Part shown: piece after piece, positions 8,987-15,917 of the stretch
Layout of the letters: the number at the start of each line of letters is the position of its first letter
How positions within the stretch are numbered: the stretch's first letter is position 1
NCBI RefSeq assembly: GCF_012933445.1
Contig: NZ_JABBNC010000003.1
Coordinates: 248,001-312,000 of the forward strand
Direction of reading: 5' to 3'
Origin: Actinoplanes sp. TBRC 11911
GTDB taxonomy: Bacteria; Actinomycetota; Actinomycetes; Mycobacteriales; Micromonosporaceae
DNA length: 64,000 bases
Notes under the pieces: model-generated
Told to the model about the DNA's origin: nothing
Database searches by the model: none
Seen by the model: the letters and a program-made list of their open reading frames with translations, nothing else
Program-made: the position numbers and the translations under genes

Positions 8987-9455
8987 GGTGTATGTCCTGC
9001 GGTGTGGTCAGGAAGTGGTCGAGTCGCATGCGCATCGAGCGGTCCATCGGCAGAGAGGCGATCTCGCGTACGGGAACCCACTGGACCTCGGTGGTTTCCG
9101 CGCTCGTCGTCGGTGCACCGCCTGTCGGCCGTGCTGCGAAGACGACGGAGAACTCCTGCCGTGCCTCGCCGTTGCTCGTATAGAGGATGACGTGACGAGG
9201 GTCGGTGAAGATGCCGACCAGGGCCGTTATCTCCACGTCGATTCCGGTCTCCTCGGCGGTCTCGCGTACGGCCGTTTCGGGCAGAGACTCGCCGATGTCC
9301 ATGGCGCCGCCCGGAAGCGCCCAGTTGCCGTTGTCGGAGCGGCGAATGAGCAAGATTTCGCCGTCCTCGTTGGTGACGATCACGTTTGCCGAGGGCACAA
9401 GCGATGTGGCACGTGGCGCGTCAGGGTCGTCGTAAAAATCGATGCGCCGTGCCAT
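8979..9455 (-). CDS. NUDIX hydrolase
   Basis: A 158-residue NUDIX protein. The Nudix box is complete at residues 50-72 (G50, E56, R64-E65, E68-E69, G71; RETAEETGI). Substrate is probably a nucleoside diphosphate derivative, not determinable here. It lies 7 bp after the second HTH/PLD regulator and overlaps the following gene by 8 bp, forming a three-gene operon. NUDIX genes recur in actinomycete integrative elements such as those of the pSAM2 type, which supports membership of the element. Confidence 0.88.
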   Translation of the reverse strand: MARRIDFYDDPDAPRATSLVPSANVIVTNEDGEILLIRRSDNGNWALPGGAMDIGESLPETAVRETAEETGIDVEITALVGIFTDPRHVILYTSNGEARQEFSVVFAARPTGGAPTTSAETTEVQWVPVREIASLPMDRSMRMRLDHFLTTPQDIHLG

Positions 9456-9462
9456 GCTGCCC

Positions 9463-10197
9463 TCACCTCAACGGGGTCGCTTCGTCCCACACACGCTCGA
9501 AGCTATCCAGGTACGTCGACACCATCCCACCACCAGCGACCCGACGCAGATGGAGCACGGGCGCCTGAGCTGCGGTGAAGCTGTAAATGTGGGTGTTGAT
9601 GAGGACCTGGTCGTCTGCGCGGTAGATCGAGTTGTAGAGCACGGTGCGGTGTAGTCGGAACTCGATGCCGTCGAGCTCGCGGAGCGGCCGGTACATCACC
9701 AGGGCGTTTTTGATCTTTCCCGCTTGTACGTCGTCTACGCCCTCGTCGGTGCCGCGCTGCGCGACTGCCTCGCTGTCGGGGTCGCCGAGCAGGATGCGCA
9801 CGCGTACGCCGGCGTCGGCCTTCTGCCGGAAGATCCGTTGGATGCCGGCGTCCTCGGAGAGGAACAACCCGCTGTAGACCAGGACACCGATCTCCTGCTC
9901 AGCGCTACTGAACACGTGGCGCCACAGATCGGACGGCACGGTCCAGCGATGTGGATAGATGTTGACGATCTCGCTCTCACTGGCGCTGGCCACCTGGTCC
10001 GGACTGAGCGCGTCGGGCCAGAGATAGACCTCGTCGACCCCGAGGCGAGCGGCGACCGCATACCTGTGACGGCGGTACGGCGTTCGGCCGCTGATCCAGC
10101 GCTCGACGCTTTTTGGATCGACGTTGAGCGCCTCGGCGAGGTCGGCCGGAGTGATGCCGCGTTCCAGCATTGCGGTGCGTAGTCGCTCGTTCGGCAT
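9463..10197 (-). CDS. HTH regulator with phospholipase D-like domain, second copy
   Basis: A 244-residue paralogue of the 6445-7173 product, with the same layout: helix-turn-helix in the first ~50 residues (LAEALNVDPKSVERWISGR), then the PLD-like domain (LVYSGLFLSEDA, TVLYNSIYRADDQVLINTHI, STYLDSFERVW). The C-termini share the HIY/HVY-x-x-x-x-A-P-V-(I/L)-H-L segment. ATG start at 10197. It is first in an operon with NUDIX and membrane-protein genes and divergent from the transfer operon starting at 10352, whose promoter region carries a related decamer pair. Confidence 0.82.
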   Translation of the reverse strand: MPNERLRTAMLERGITPADLAEALNVDPKSVERWISGRTPYRRHRYAVAARLGVDEVYLWPDALSPDQVASASESEIVNIYPHRWTVPSDLWRHVFSSAEQEIGVLVYSGLFLSEDAGIQRIFRQKADAGVRVRILLGDPDSEAVAQRGTDEGVDDVQAGKIKNALVMYRPLRELDGIEFRLHRTVLYNSIYRADDQVLINTHIYSFTAAQAPVLHLRRVAGGGMVSTYLDSFERVWDEATPLR

Positions 10198-10239
10198 CGT
10201 CTTCCCATCGGGACGTCCGGCAGCGCGTCCACAGTAGGC

Positions 10240-10259
10240 GAGACGTCTCGGACACGTCC
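10240..10259. promoter_or_regulatory. Variant tandem decamer in the divergent promoter region
   Basis: Adjacent decamers gagacgtctc and ggacacgtcc lie between the second HTH/PLD gene and the transfer operon. The first is a perfect palindrome, and another palindromic GGACGTCC lies about 30 bp away. The layout (10-bp period, GACGTC/ACGTCC core) echoes the repeats at 7214 and 13699. It could be the operator of the second regulator. Confidence 0.45.
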
Positions 10260-10351
10260 AGCCACTACCTGATCACGTCCCGTCCATTGATCGCACTCTC
10301 AATGGCGTCGATGCGGACCACGCATCGCCGAACCGAGAGGAGATCAACGGA

Positions 10352-10561
10352 ATGGACACCCAGCACTTCGCCAGTGAGGTCCCGACCTGCCCATGCGGCG
10401 CACGGCTCGGTGCGGGACATCCGACGCTGTGCCGCAAGTGCGTCGCTCGGATGCGCTGGAATCGCCGGCACCAGCCGCAGGGCGGTCACGGCGGCGCTGA
10501 CCGGGCCATCCGCACGCGACGGGGACGGCGTAACCGTAACCGAGACGGTGGTGACGCATGA
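10352..10561 (+). CDS. Small zinc-ribbon-like protein
   Basis: A 69-residue protein with a C-x-C and a C-x2-C pair (CPCGARLGAGHPTLCRKC), which could bind one zinc, followed by an Arg/Gly-rich basic tail. A good ribosome-binding site (GAGGAG) precedes ATG 10352. The stop overlaps the next start (ATGA). First gene of the transfer operon; function unknown, possibly nucleic-acid binding. Confidence 0.6.
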   Translation: MDTQHFASEVPTCPCGARLGAGHPTLCRKCVARMRWNRRHQPQGGHGGADRAIRTRRGRRNRNRDGGDA

Positions 10562-10752
10562 CGATCGCCGTCTCCGCCGTCATTCTGCTCGGCGTCTTCG
10601 TCTTTCTGTTGTGGCGGTACGCCCGACTACCGCTCTGGCAAGCGGCCATCTGTATGGCCTTCGGCTACTTCCTCGCCTCGTCCTCCATCGGCCCGGAAAT
10701 CGGCAATGGGCTGCGCGCCCTGGCCGGCTTCGTCGCCGGATTGGACGTCTGA
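10558..10752 (+). CDS. Small membrane protein of the transfer operon
   Basis: 64 residues with an N-terminal membrane helix (about 4-20) and a second hydrophobic stretch around 27-45. It is coupled by ATGA overlap to the gene before it and by a 1-bp gap to the DUF2637 gene after it. The position resembles the small Spd-type membrane proteins of actinomycete conjugative elements. No sequence family recognised. Confidence 0.6.
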   Translation: MTIAVSAVILLGVFVFLLWRYARLPLWQAAICMAFGYFLASSSIGPEIGNGLRALAGFVAGLDV

Positions 10753-10753
10753 C

Positions 10754-11443
10754 ATGACCACGTCCGCCAGAGCCAGGCCGCGCGATTGGTGGGTGATCGT
10801 CGGCATGGCCGTTGCCGCAATCTCGGCCGCGGTGGCCAGCTTCGCCGGTCTTCGCGGACTTGCCCAAGTTGCTGGCTGGCCGGATCGGCTTGCGTGGCTG
10901 TTGCCGGTGACGATCGACGCGTACGCGATGACATCGGCTCGCGTGTGGCTTGCCGGAACACTTGGCAACGACCGAGCCGGAGCCTTCGCACGCGCCAACG
11001 CGATCGGCGCCATCGCCACGAGCGTCGTCGGCAACGCCGGCTATCACCTCGTCGCGGCCGGACTCGTGCCCATCTGCTGGCCCGTAGTCGTCCTCGTCGG
11101 AGCCATACCCGCCGCCGTCCTCGGGCTGACCGCCCACCTGCACGCACTCACAACGGTCGCGGCCACCAACCAGCTGCCAACGGCGACCGCTCGGAACGGT
11201 CCTCAGGCCAGTACCCGAGTCCGGACTCGGCGCGTGAAGCGCCGCACCGAAACCGACCTGCTCACCGCCGCCCGAGAGGCCGACGCGCGACACCGCGAAG
11301 CGCATGACGGCCGCCCGATCAGCCGTGACGGACTGCGAGCCGCGCTGCGCATCGCCGGACCCAAGGCAACCGAGCTGCGGCGACGACTCGCCGCCGAGAC
11401 CAGCGAAAGCACCGACCGAAAGGAGGCTTCACCCCAACCATGA
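10754..11443 (+). CDS. DUF2637 (Spd-like) membrane protein
   Basis: 229 residues from ATG 10754. The N-terminal ~130 residues form about four membrane helices with the DUF2637 pattern (W-P-D-R-L-A-W-L-L-P-V-T-I-D-A-Y). The C-terminal ~100 residues are soluble, basic and predicted helical (RDGLRAALRIAGPKATELRRRL), like a DNA-binding helix-turn-helix. DUF2637 proteins accompany TraB translocases in actinomycete plasmids and integrative elements and are linked to plasmid spread in mycelium. The stop overlaps the next start (ATGA). Confidence 0.78.
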   Translation: MTTSARARPRDWWVIVGMAVAAISAAVASFAGLRGLAQVAGWPDRLAWLLPVTIDAYAMTSARVWLAGTLGNDRAGAFARANAIGAIATSVVGNAGYHLVAAGLVPICWPVVVLVGAIPAAVLGLTAHLHALTTVAATNQLPTATARNGPQASTRVRTRRVKRRTETDLLTAAREADARHREAHDGRPISRDGLRAALRIAGPKATELRRRLAAETSESTDRKEASPQP

Positions 11444-11757
11444 CTAACCAATCGCGCATTCCGCGCCTGACCATCGACCGGGAGGCCGTTTCCACCCATG
11501 TACACGCTGCCCGGCATCGACCCACGCCGGTAGCTATCTGGACTGCCCTTGCCGACATCCCTGTCCTCCTCGCCGAGGTTCACCGACTTGCCGACCTGCT
11601 CAGCCGTACGCGATGGGACTTTGCCGACCTACTCGCCGCCGCCCGTGCCACGCTCGCCGCGGACCGCGACGGCGAACCCGACCCGTTGGCCTACCTTCGT
11701 GACGCGGTCGCCGAGCACCGGACTTGGGCGTCGCCCGACGACAGCGAACTTCGATGA
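11440..11757 (+). CDS. Hypothetical protein of the transfer operon
   Basis: A 105-residue, mostly helical acidic protein without membrane segments. A repeated pattern in the middle (LLAEVHRLADLLSRTRWDFA) suggests a short coiled coil. It overlaps both neighbours by ATGA junctions, so it is almost certainly translated. Family not recognised. Confidence 0.6.
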   Translation: MTNQSRIPRLTIDREAVSTHVHAARHRPTPVAIWTALADIPVLLAEVHRLADLLSRTRWDFADLLAAARATLAADRDGEPDPLAYLRDAVAEHRTWASPDDSELR

Positions 11758-13496
11758 GGGCCTACGGGCGCCGGCATCGCCGGTGGAGTCGCCGCAACCC
11801 GCAACCGCTCCTACTCGTGCCCGACGAACCGCTACTCATCGTCGGGATCGCCGCCATCGGGCGAGCGCTGTTTCGGTACCGGTCGGAACTGGCTCCGATC
11901 GTCGTCGGGCTCGGGCTCGATCTGGCCGGACTCCTGCTCCATAACAACCACCGCGGCGCCTGGCCGCTGGTCGCGGTACTGACGGTCCTCGTAGCGGTAT
12001 TGGCCGCATGGCGCGGACTCCCTTGGGGCATCACGCGCACCGAGGAACGCGTCTACGCGGCAACGACGACCCTCGTGGCCGGAGGCTGGCTCGCGGCCGC
12101 GACGGCGTTCGGCCCCGGACGGAGCCCGTTGCCCGCGATCCTGATCGTCGCCGTGGTCGCACTCGGCATTCCCTGGTGGGCACACCGTCGCCGCCGTGCC
12201 CGCGTCCGGGTGGACCGCGTCATCCACGCGTGGCCCGACCTCGCCGAAGCGGTCGGCCTCGGCGGATCACGCGTCATGTCCGCCGTCGTCGACACCTGGG
12301 GCTGGCGTGCCCGCATGAAACTGCGACCAGGGCAAAGCGTCACCGACGTCGTCGCACGAGTGCAGGCCATCGAATCCGCGTTGGGCACGCGACCCGGCGC
12401 CGTCCGCGTCGAACAGGACCTCGCGCACGCCGGCCGCTGCACGATGCGCGTGCTCGCCGTCGACCCACACGCCGGCGCGATCCCATGGCCCGGACCAGTG
12501 GCGCGCACGCTGGCCGATCCCATCGAACTCGGCGTCTTCGAAGACGCGACAAAGGTTCGGGTGCCGCTACTCCGTCGGCACGCGCTGATCGGCGGCACCA
12601 CCGATTCAGGCAAGAGCGGCGTCTTGAACGTCGTCCTCGGCAACCTCGCCGCCTGCTGCGACGTCGTCCTGTGGGGCATCGACCTCAAAGGCGGCATGGA
12701 ACTCCGCCCCTGGGCACCCTGCCTCGCTCGGCTCGCGACAACCCCCGACGAGGCAACCCGACTACTCGCCGACGCTGTCGCCGTGCTCGACGCACGCGCG
12801 GACGCGGCCGGCCGCGACAACACCCGGGTCTGGGAGCCGACACAGGCCAGGCCGGCACTGGTCATCGTCATCGACGAGTACGCCGAATTGGCAGACACCG
12901 CACCGGCCGCCGTCCCGTACGCCGAATCGGTCGCTCGCCGCGGACGCGCCCTCGCCGTCGACCTGCTCGCCGCGACGCAACGGCCCACACAGAAGGCCAT
13001 GGGAGGCGGTGCGTTGCGCTCGCAAATGAGCGTCCGCGTGTGCCTACGCGTCCGAGAGCGCCGCGACGTCGACCTCATCCTGGACAAAGGCATGCTCGCC
13101 GCAGGCTGGCACGCTCACACCCTCGACGCGCCAGGCAAGTTCTACGTCCTCGCAGACGGGCACAACCAACCGCGACGCGCACGCGGCTACCTCGTCACCG
13201 ACGACCACGTACGGGAAACGGCCGCCCGATACGCCGACCAGCGACCGGAACTCGATGCGCTGTCGCAAGCTGCGATCGACCACCGGCCTCACGCCCTTGA
13301 ATCGCCGACCAAATCCGGCGACGACCCGGAACGGGCACTGTTGACGGCCCTGGCCGAGGCGTCCGACGAGGGCTTGACGATCTCAGAGCTCATCGAAGCG
13401 ACCAGCATGCGGCGCACGTGGATCTACGACCGGCTCCAAGCGCTCGCCGCGACCGACGGCGCCCGGCAAGTCTCACGCGGACGCTGGCGCGCATGA
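11754..13496 (+). CDS. TraB-type FtsK/SpoIIIE DNA translocase
   Basis: 580 residues from ATG 11754. Membrane helices lie in the first ~145 residues. The FtsK-type motor has Walker A at about 280-288 (GGTTDSGKS, with D where G is common) and Walker B at 370-375 (VIVIDEYAEL). An arginine-rich stretch SVARRGRALAVDLLAATQ follows. The last ~55 residues look like a winged helix (LTISELIEATSMRRTWIYDRL), the part that in TraB proteins recognises the transfer locus. TraB proteins move double-stranded DNA between hyphae as hexamers. A long inverted repeat lies directly after the stop. Confidence 0.88.
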   Translation: MRAYGRRHRRWSRRNPQPLLLVPDEPLLIVGIAAIGRALFRYRSELAPIVVGLGLDLAGLLLHNNHRGAWPLVAVLTVLVAVLAAWRGLPWGITRTEERVYAATTTLVAGGWLAAATAFGPGRSPLPAILIVAVVALGIPWWAHRRRRARVRVDRVIHAWPDLAEAVGLGGSRVMSAVVDTWGWRARMKLRPGQSVTDVVARVQAIESALGTRPGAVRVEQDLAHAGRCTMRVLAVDPHAGAIPWPGPVARTLADPIELGVFEDATKVRVPLLRRHALIGGTTDSGKSGVLNVVLGNLAACCDVVLWGIDLKGGMELRPWAPCLARLATTPDEATRLLADAVAVLDARADAAGRDNTRVWEPTQARPALVIVIDEYAELADTAPAAVPYAESVARRGRALAVDLLAATQRPTQKAMGGGALRSQMSVRVCLRVRERRDVDLILDKGMLAAGWHAHTLDAPGKFYVLADGHNQPRRARGYLVTDDHVRETAARYADQRPELDALSQAAIDHRPHALESPTKSGDDPERALLTALAEASDEGLTISELIEATSMRRTWIYDRLQALAATDGARQVSRGRWRA

Positions 13497-13618
13497 CCCG
13501 ATCGTCCGCGCGGTCGTCCGTCCGCTCCCGCGCGTCTGCGCACATCAACGCGCGGACGGACAACGGACGGACGACCGCGCGGACACCGCCCACCAACCGG
13601 AAGGAGGCTCAACGGTGA
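13493..13618 (+). CDS. Possible 41-residue coupling ORF over an inverted repeat
   Basis: This short frame begins with an ATGA overlap on the translocase stop and ends with a GTGA overlap on the next gene. The peptide is rich in Ser, Arg and Thr and low in complexity, because the frame crosses the 13504-13584 inverted repeat. It may serve only to carry ribosomes across, or not be translated at all. Confidence 0.3.
   Translation: MTRSSARSSVRSRASAHINARTDNGRTTARTPPTNRKEAQR
13504..13584. repeat. 21-bp inverted repeat behind the translocase gene
   Basis: The arms 13504-13524 and 13564-13584 are perfectly complementary over 21 bp, with a nested 8-bp pair (13528-13535 and 13548-13555) in the 39-bp centre. 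GGACGGAC occurs twice as a direct repeat in the right half. In the related plasmid pSVH1 the transfer locus (clt) lies at the 3' end of traB and contains 8-bp recognition repeats, so this is a clt candidate. A terminator or cruciform regulatory role is also possible. Confidence 0.55.
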
Positions 13619-13893
13619 CCATTAACGACCCGACCACAGAGGGGAGAAATCGCAGCATACGAACCTGCAAGACTACGAAAGTCGAGAATGACCAGCTCAA
13701 GACGTCCCAAGAAGTCCCGCAGCCTGGCAAGGGACGCCGACGCTCAGTGGCGCGCGACCGGAGACAGTCGAAACAATCGGTGGCTCGGCGCGAGCTGAAC
13801 GTGAACGAAGATCTTCTCGCCCGCGCCTTGGCCATCATCGCGGCCGATCTCGCCCGAGAACGAGAGCAACGGACGGAGCAAGCGGATGACTGA
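13615..13893 (+). CDS. Hypothetical protein upstream of the integrase
   Basis: A 92-residue basic protein. The first half is polar and poorly structured, and its DNA contains the tandem decamer at 13699-13718. The second half (NVNEDLLARALAIIAADLARE) looks like a single amphipathic helix. GTG 13615 overlaps the preceding frame; the end overlaps the integrase start by 8 bp. The true start may lie downstream of the decamer. By position it could be a recombination directionality factor, but I see no excisionase motif. Confidence 0.45.
   Translation: MTINDPTTEGRNRSIRTCKTTKVENDQLKTSQEVPQPGKGRRRSVARDRRQSKQSVARRELNVNEDLLARALAIIAADLAREREQRTEQADD
13699..13718. promoter_or_regulatory. Tandem decamer operator-like repeat before the integrase
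   Basis: The adjacent decamers aagacgtccc and aagaagtccc are the same two words as at 7214-7233 in the other order. They lie about 170 bp ahead of the integrase start. This suggests the HTH/PLD regulator also controls integrase expression. Confidence 0.5.
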
Positions 13894-15631
13894 GATGGAG
13901 TCCACCACCCGCCGTCATGACCGGCCGGTCAGGCGTCGGAAGCGCGCTTTCATCTACCTGCGTGTCTCGTCGGCCGGTCAGGTGAACACCGACTACGACC
14001 CGGAGGGCATCTCCCTTCCAGCGCAACGCGCGGCCGTCCAACGCCGAGCCGTAGAACTGGATGCGGAGATCGCCGCCGAGTTCGTCGAACCCGGCCGCTC
14101 CGCGACCACGGTCGACGGCCGGCCGGTATTCCAAGAGATGATGGCCCGGCTTAAGGCTGAGCCCGACATCGACTACGTGATCGTCTACGCCCGTTCCCGA
14201 CTTCACCGCAACAGCATCGATGCGGCGATCACCAAGCGCGATCTCCGCCGGGCAGGCGTCACGCTGATCTCGATCATGGATTACACCGAGGACAACGCGA
14301 TCGGCGATCTGGTCGCGACGGTGCTCGACGGCGTGAACGAGTACCAATCGCGCGCCGCGGGCGCCGACATCGCGTACAAGATGGGACAGAAGATCATCCG
14401 GGGCGGCTCGGTTGGCAGGGCGCCGATCGGCTATCTCAACATCCGCGAGAAGTTCGAGGGGCGAGAGGTGCGCACGGTCGCCGTCGATCCGACGCGCGGC
14501 CCGCTCGTGAAGATGGCCTTCGAGCTATACGCGAGCGGTGAGTACGGCTTCCACGTACTCATTCAGGCCCTCACAGACGCCGGCTTGCGTACGAAGCCGA
14601 CCCGTCGCTACCCGGCCGGCATGCCGATCTCGATCAACTCGCTAGGCAACCTTCTCCGCGATCGCTACTACCTCGGCCGCGTCGAGTATCGCGGCCACGA
14701 ATACCAGGGCCGGCACGAGCCGCTGATCACGGCAGAGGTCTTCGACCGCGTCCAACAGATGTTGGAGTCGAGACGCGCGGGCGGAGTCCGCGAGCGCACG
14801 CACAACCACTACCTCAAGGGCGCGGTCTGGTGCGCCCGATGCCAACGCCGACTCATGATCATGCGAGGCAAGAGCAAGACCGGCGACCTTCATTTCTACT
14901 ACTTCTGCCGGGGCCGGCAGCTCCACGCCTGCGACCTCCCCTACCTGCCCATCGCCAAGGCGGAAACGGCAGTGCTCGACAACTACGCGACGGTCGCGCT
15001 GCCCGCCGAGCTGCGCGAGCGGATCGCCACGCTGGTCGAGGAGACACTGATCGAGTCGGCCGACGCCCAAGCGGAAATCCGGGCTCGCGTAGCGAAACGG
15101 CTGAAGGACTTGAGCGAGAAGGAAGATCGCTTCCTCGACCTGATCGGTGACCCTGACTGGCCGCAGGACAAGATCGCCGCCAGGCTGCGGGCCATCCGGG
15201 ACGAACGGGACCGGCTCGCCCGCCAGGTCGATGACGACGAAAACCCTCGGCTCGAAGCGGCACGCGAGACCCTCACGTACCTTCTCGACCTGCTCGCCGA
15301 CCCGCAGGAGCTGTACCGCCGCGCGAGCAAGCGTGGCCGCCGCGCACTCGACCAAACATGCTTCGCGAAGCAGTACCTCGACGATGACGGGCAAGGCCCG
15401 TACGTCGCGGCGGACGAGCTTGCCGATCTAGTCAAGCCGCTGGTCGACCACGTCAGAAACGAGAGCGGCACCGCCCTTCTGGGCGGTGCCGCTGCGGGTT
15501 CAAGTAAGAACCCTCTCGTGGAGGTGCCGGGAATCGAACCCGGGTCCTTCGTCGCTTCGTCAGGGCTTCTCCGAGCGCAGCTCACTCTGCCTCTACTCGG
15601 CCCTCCGGATCATGTGAGCAAGTCCGGATGA
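13886..15631 (+). CDS. Large serine integrase
   Basis: A 581-residue serine recombinase. The resolvase-type domain at ~19-170 has catalytic Ser28 (YLRVSSAGQ) and the EYQSRAAGADI segment. A recombinase domain follows (VGRAPIGYLNI, LGNLLRDRYYLGRVEYRG), then a zinc ribbon (CARCQRR and a later CRGRQLHAC) and a coiled coil near 405-440. The last ~37 residues (VEVPGIEPGS onward) are encoded antisense to the 3' end of ssrA, so the stop codon belongs to the tmRNA gene and was probably acquired by integration. Start ATG 13886 overlaps the previous gene. Confidence 0.9.
   Translation: MTEMESTTRRHDRPVRRRKRAFIYLRVSSAGQVNTDYDPEGISLPAQRAAVQRRAVELDAEIAAEFVEPGRSATTVDGRPVFQEMMARLKAEPDIDYVIVYARSRLHRNSIDAAITKRDLRRAGVTLISIMDYTEDNAIGDLVATVLDGVNEYQSRAAGADIAYKMGQKIIRGGSVGRAPIGYLNIREKFEGREVRTVAVDPTRGPLVKMAFELYASGEYGFHVLIQALTDAGLRTKPTRRYPAGMPISINSLGNLLRDRYYLGRVEYRGHEYQGRHEPLITAEVFDRVQQMLESRRAGGVRERTHNHYLKGAVWCARCQRRLMIMRGKSKTGDLHFYYFCRGRQLHACDLPYLPIAKAETAVLDNYATVALPAELRERIATLVEETLIESADAQAEIRARVAKRLKDLSEKEDRFLDLIGDPDWPQDKIAARLRAIRDERDRLARQVDDDENPRLEAARETLTYLLDLLADPQELYRRASKRGRRALDQTCFAKQYLDDDGQGPYVAADELADLVKPLVDHVRNESGTALLGGAAAGSSKNPLVEVPGIEPGSFVASSGLLRAQLTLPLLGPPDHVSKSG
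15465..15492 (-). terminator. Hairpin behind ssrA
   Basis: A perfect 12-bp stem (15465-15476 with 15481-15492) and a TTCT loop lie 27 nt beyond the 3' end of the tmRNA. A short T-run follows on the minus strand. It should end ssrA transcription and also lies inside the integrase reading frame. Confidence 0.65.
15519..15560. other. Inferred attachment junction in the 3' end of ssrA
   Basis: The integrase frame crosses from element DNA into the tmRNA 3' end here, which marks the element/chromosome joint. Serine integrases share only a few core bases between att sites, so the exact crossover cannot be fixed from this side alone. No second copy of the tmRNA 3' end was seen to the left. Confidence 0.5.
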
Positions 15632-15895
15632 CGGGTCCAGTCGCTGATTAATCTCGCCGCGCGGTCCCCGCGACCGGGACCGGTTGGCCAACCTCCTAGC
15701 TGATGCCGGAAATCTGGGTCGGAGGTGCTCCCAGTCCGACAGACCCCTTAGCTAGCCTCAGGCGGCGAGCTGGTAGTCAGCGCGGGCGTTAACCTTGGCG
15801 CTTATAAGTTTCCGACGACCGATTCTCGAGACGACGTCGGCTTCCTCGGCTCGCTTCCCCTGTCTCCACATTCGAAGTCGAAACCAGTCACCCCC
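15519..15895 (-). ncRNA. ssrA: Transfer-messenger RNA (tmRNA)
   Basis: About 377 nt. The 5' end GGGGGTG (15895-15889) pairs with CACCTCC at the 3' end (15526-15520), giving a 7-bp acceptor stem. GACTGGTTTCGAC follows the 5' arm, and the T-arm reads GGTTCGATTCC. The tag frame at 15799-15758 encodes AKVNARADYQLAA and a TGA stop, ending in the usual LAA. CCA is not encoded; the bases after the discriminator A are CGA. A possible -10 box (TAAGAT, 15920-15915) overlaps the stop codon of the gene upstream. tmRNA rescues stalled ribosomes with SmpB, whose gene is 0.8 kb away. Confidence 0.95.
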
Positions 15896-15917
15896 TGGTC
15901 TGTGTAACTTTCCTATC

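Larger units (their letters stand above)
6445..15519. mobile_element. Integrative element with serine integrase and TraB/FtsK, inserted at ssrA
   Basis: The right edge is the 3' end of the tmRNA gene, entered by the integrase reading frame. The element holds regulators, a NUDIX gene, a DUF2637 gene, a TraB-like translocase and the integrase, a set typical of actinomycete integrative and conjugative elements that move double-stranded DNA. The left limit is set only provisionally at the first HTH/PLD regulator, because the same operator-like repeat occurs there and next to the integrase. The element may extend further left, beyond the window. No replication initiator gene was found, so it may be integrative-only or decayed. 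Confidence 0.6.

Noticed and set aside
12008..13300. A 430-codon Arg-rich frame inside the translocase gene
   Set aside because: Out-of-frame shadow with extreme Arg content; the translocase frame carries all motifs.
1..15518. A second copy of the ssrA 3' end as the left att site
   Set aside because: I looked for GGTTCGATTCCCGGCACC in both orientations and saw none. Serine integrase cores can be very short, so absence is not proof.
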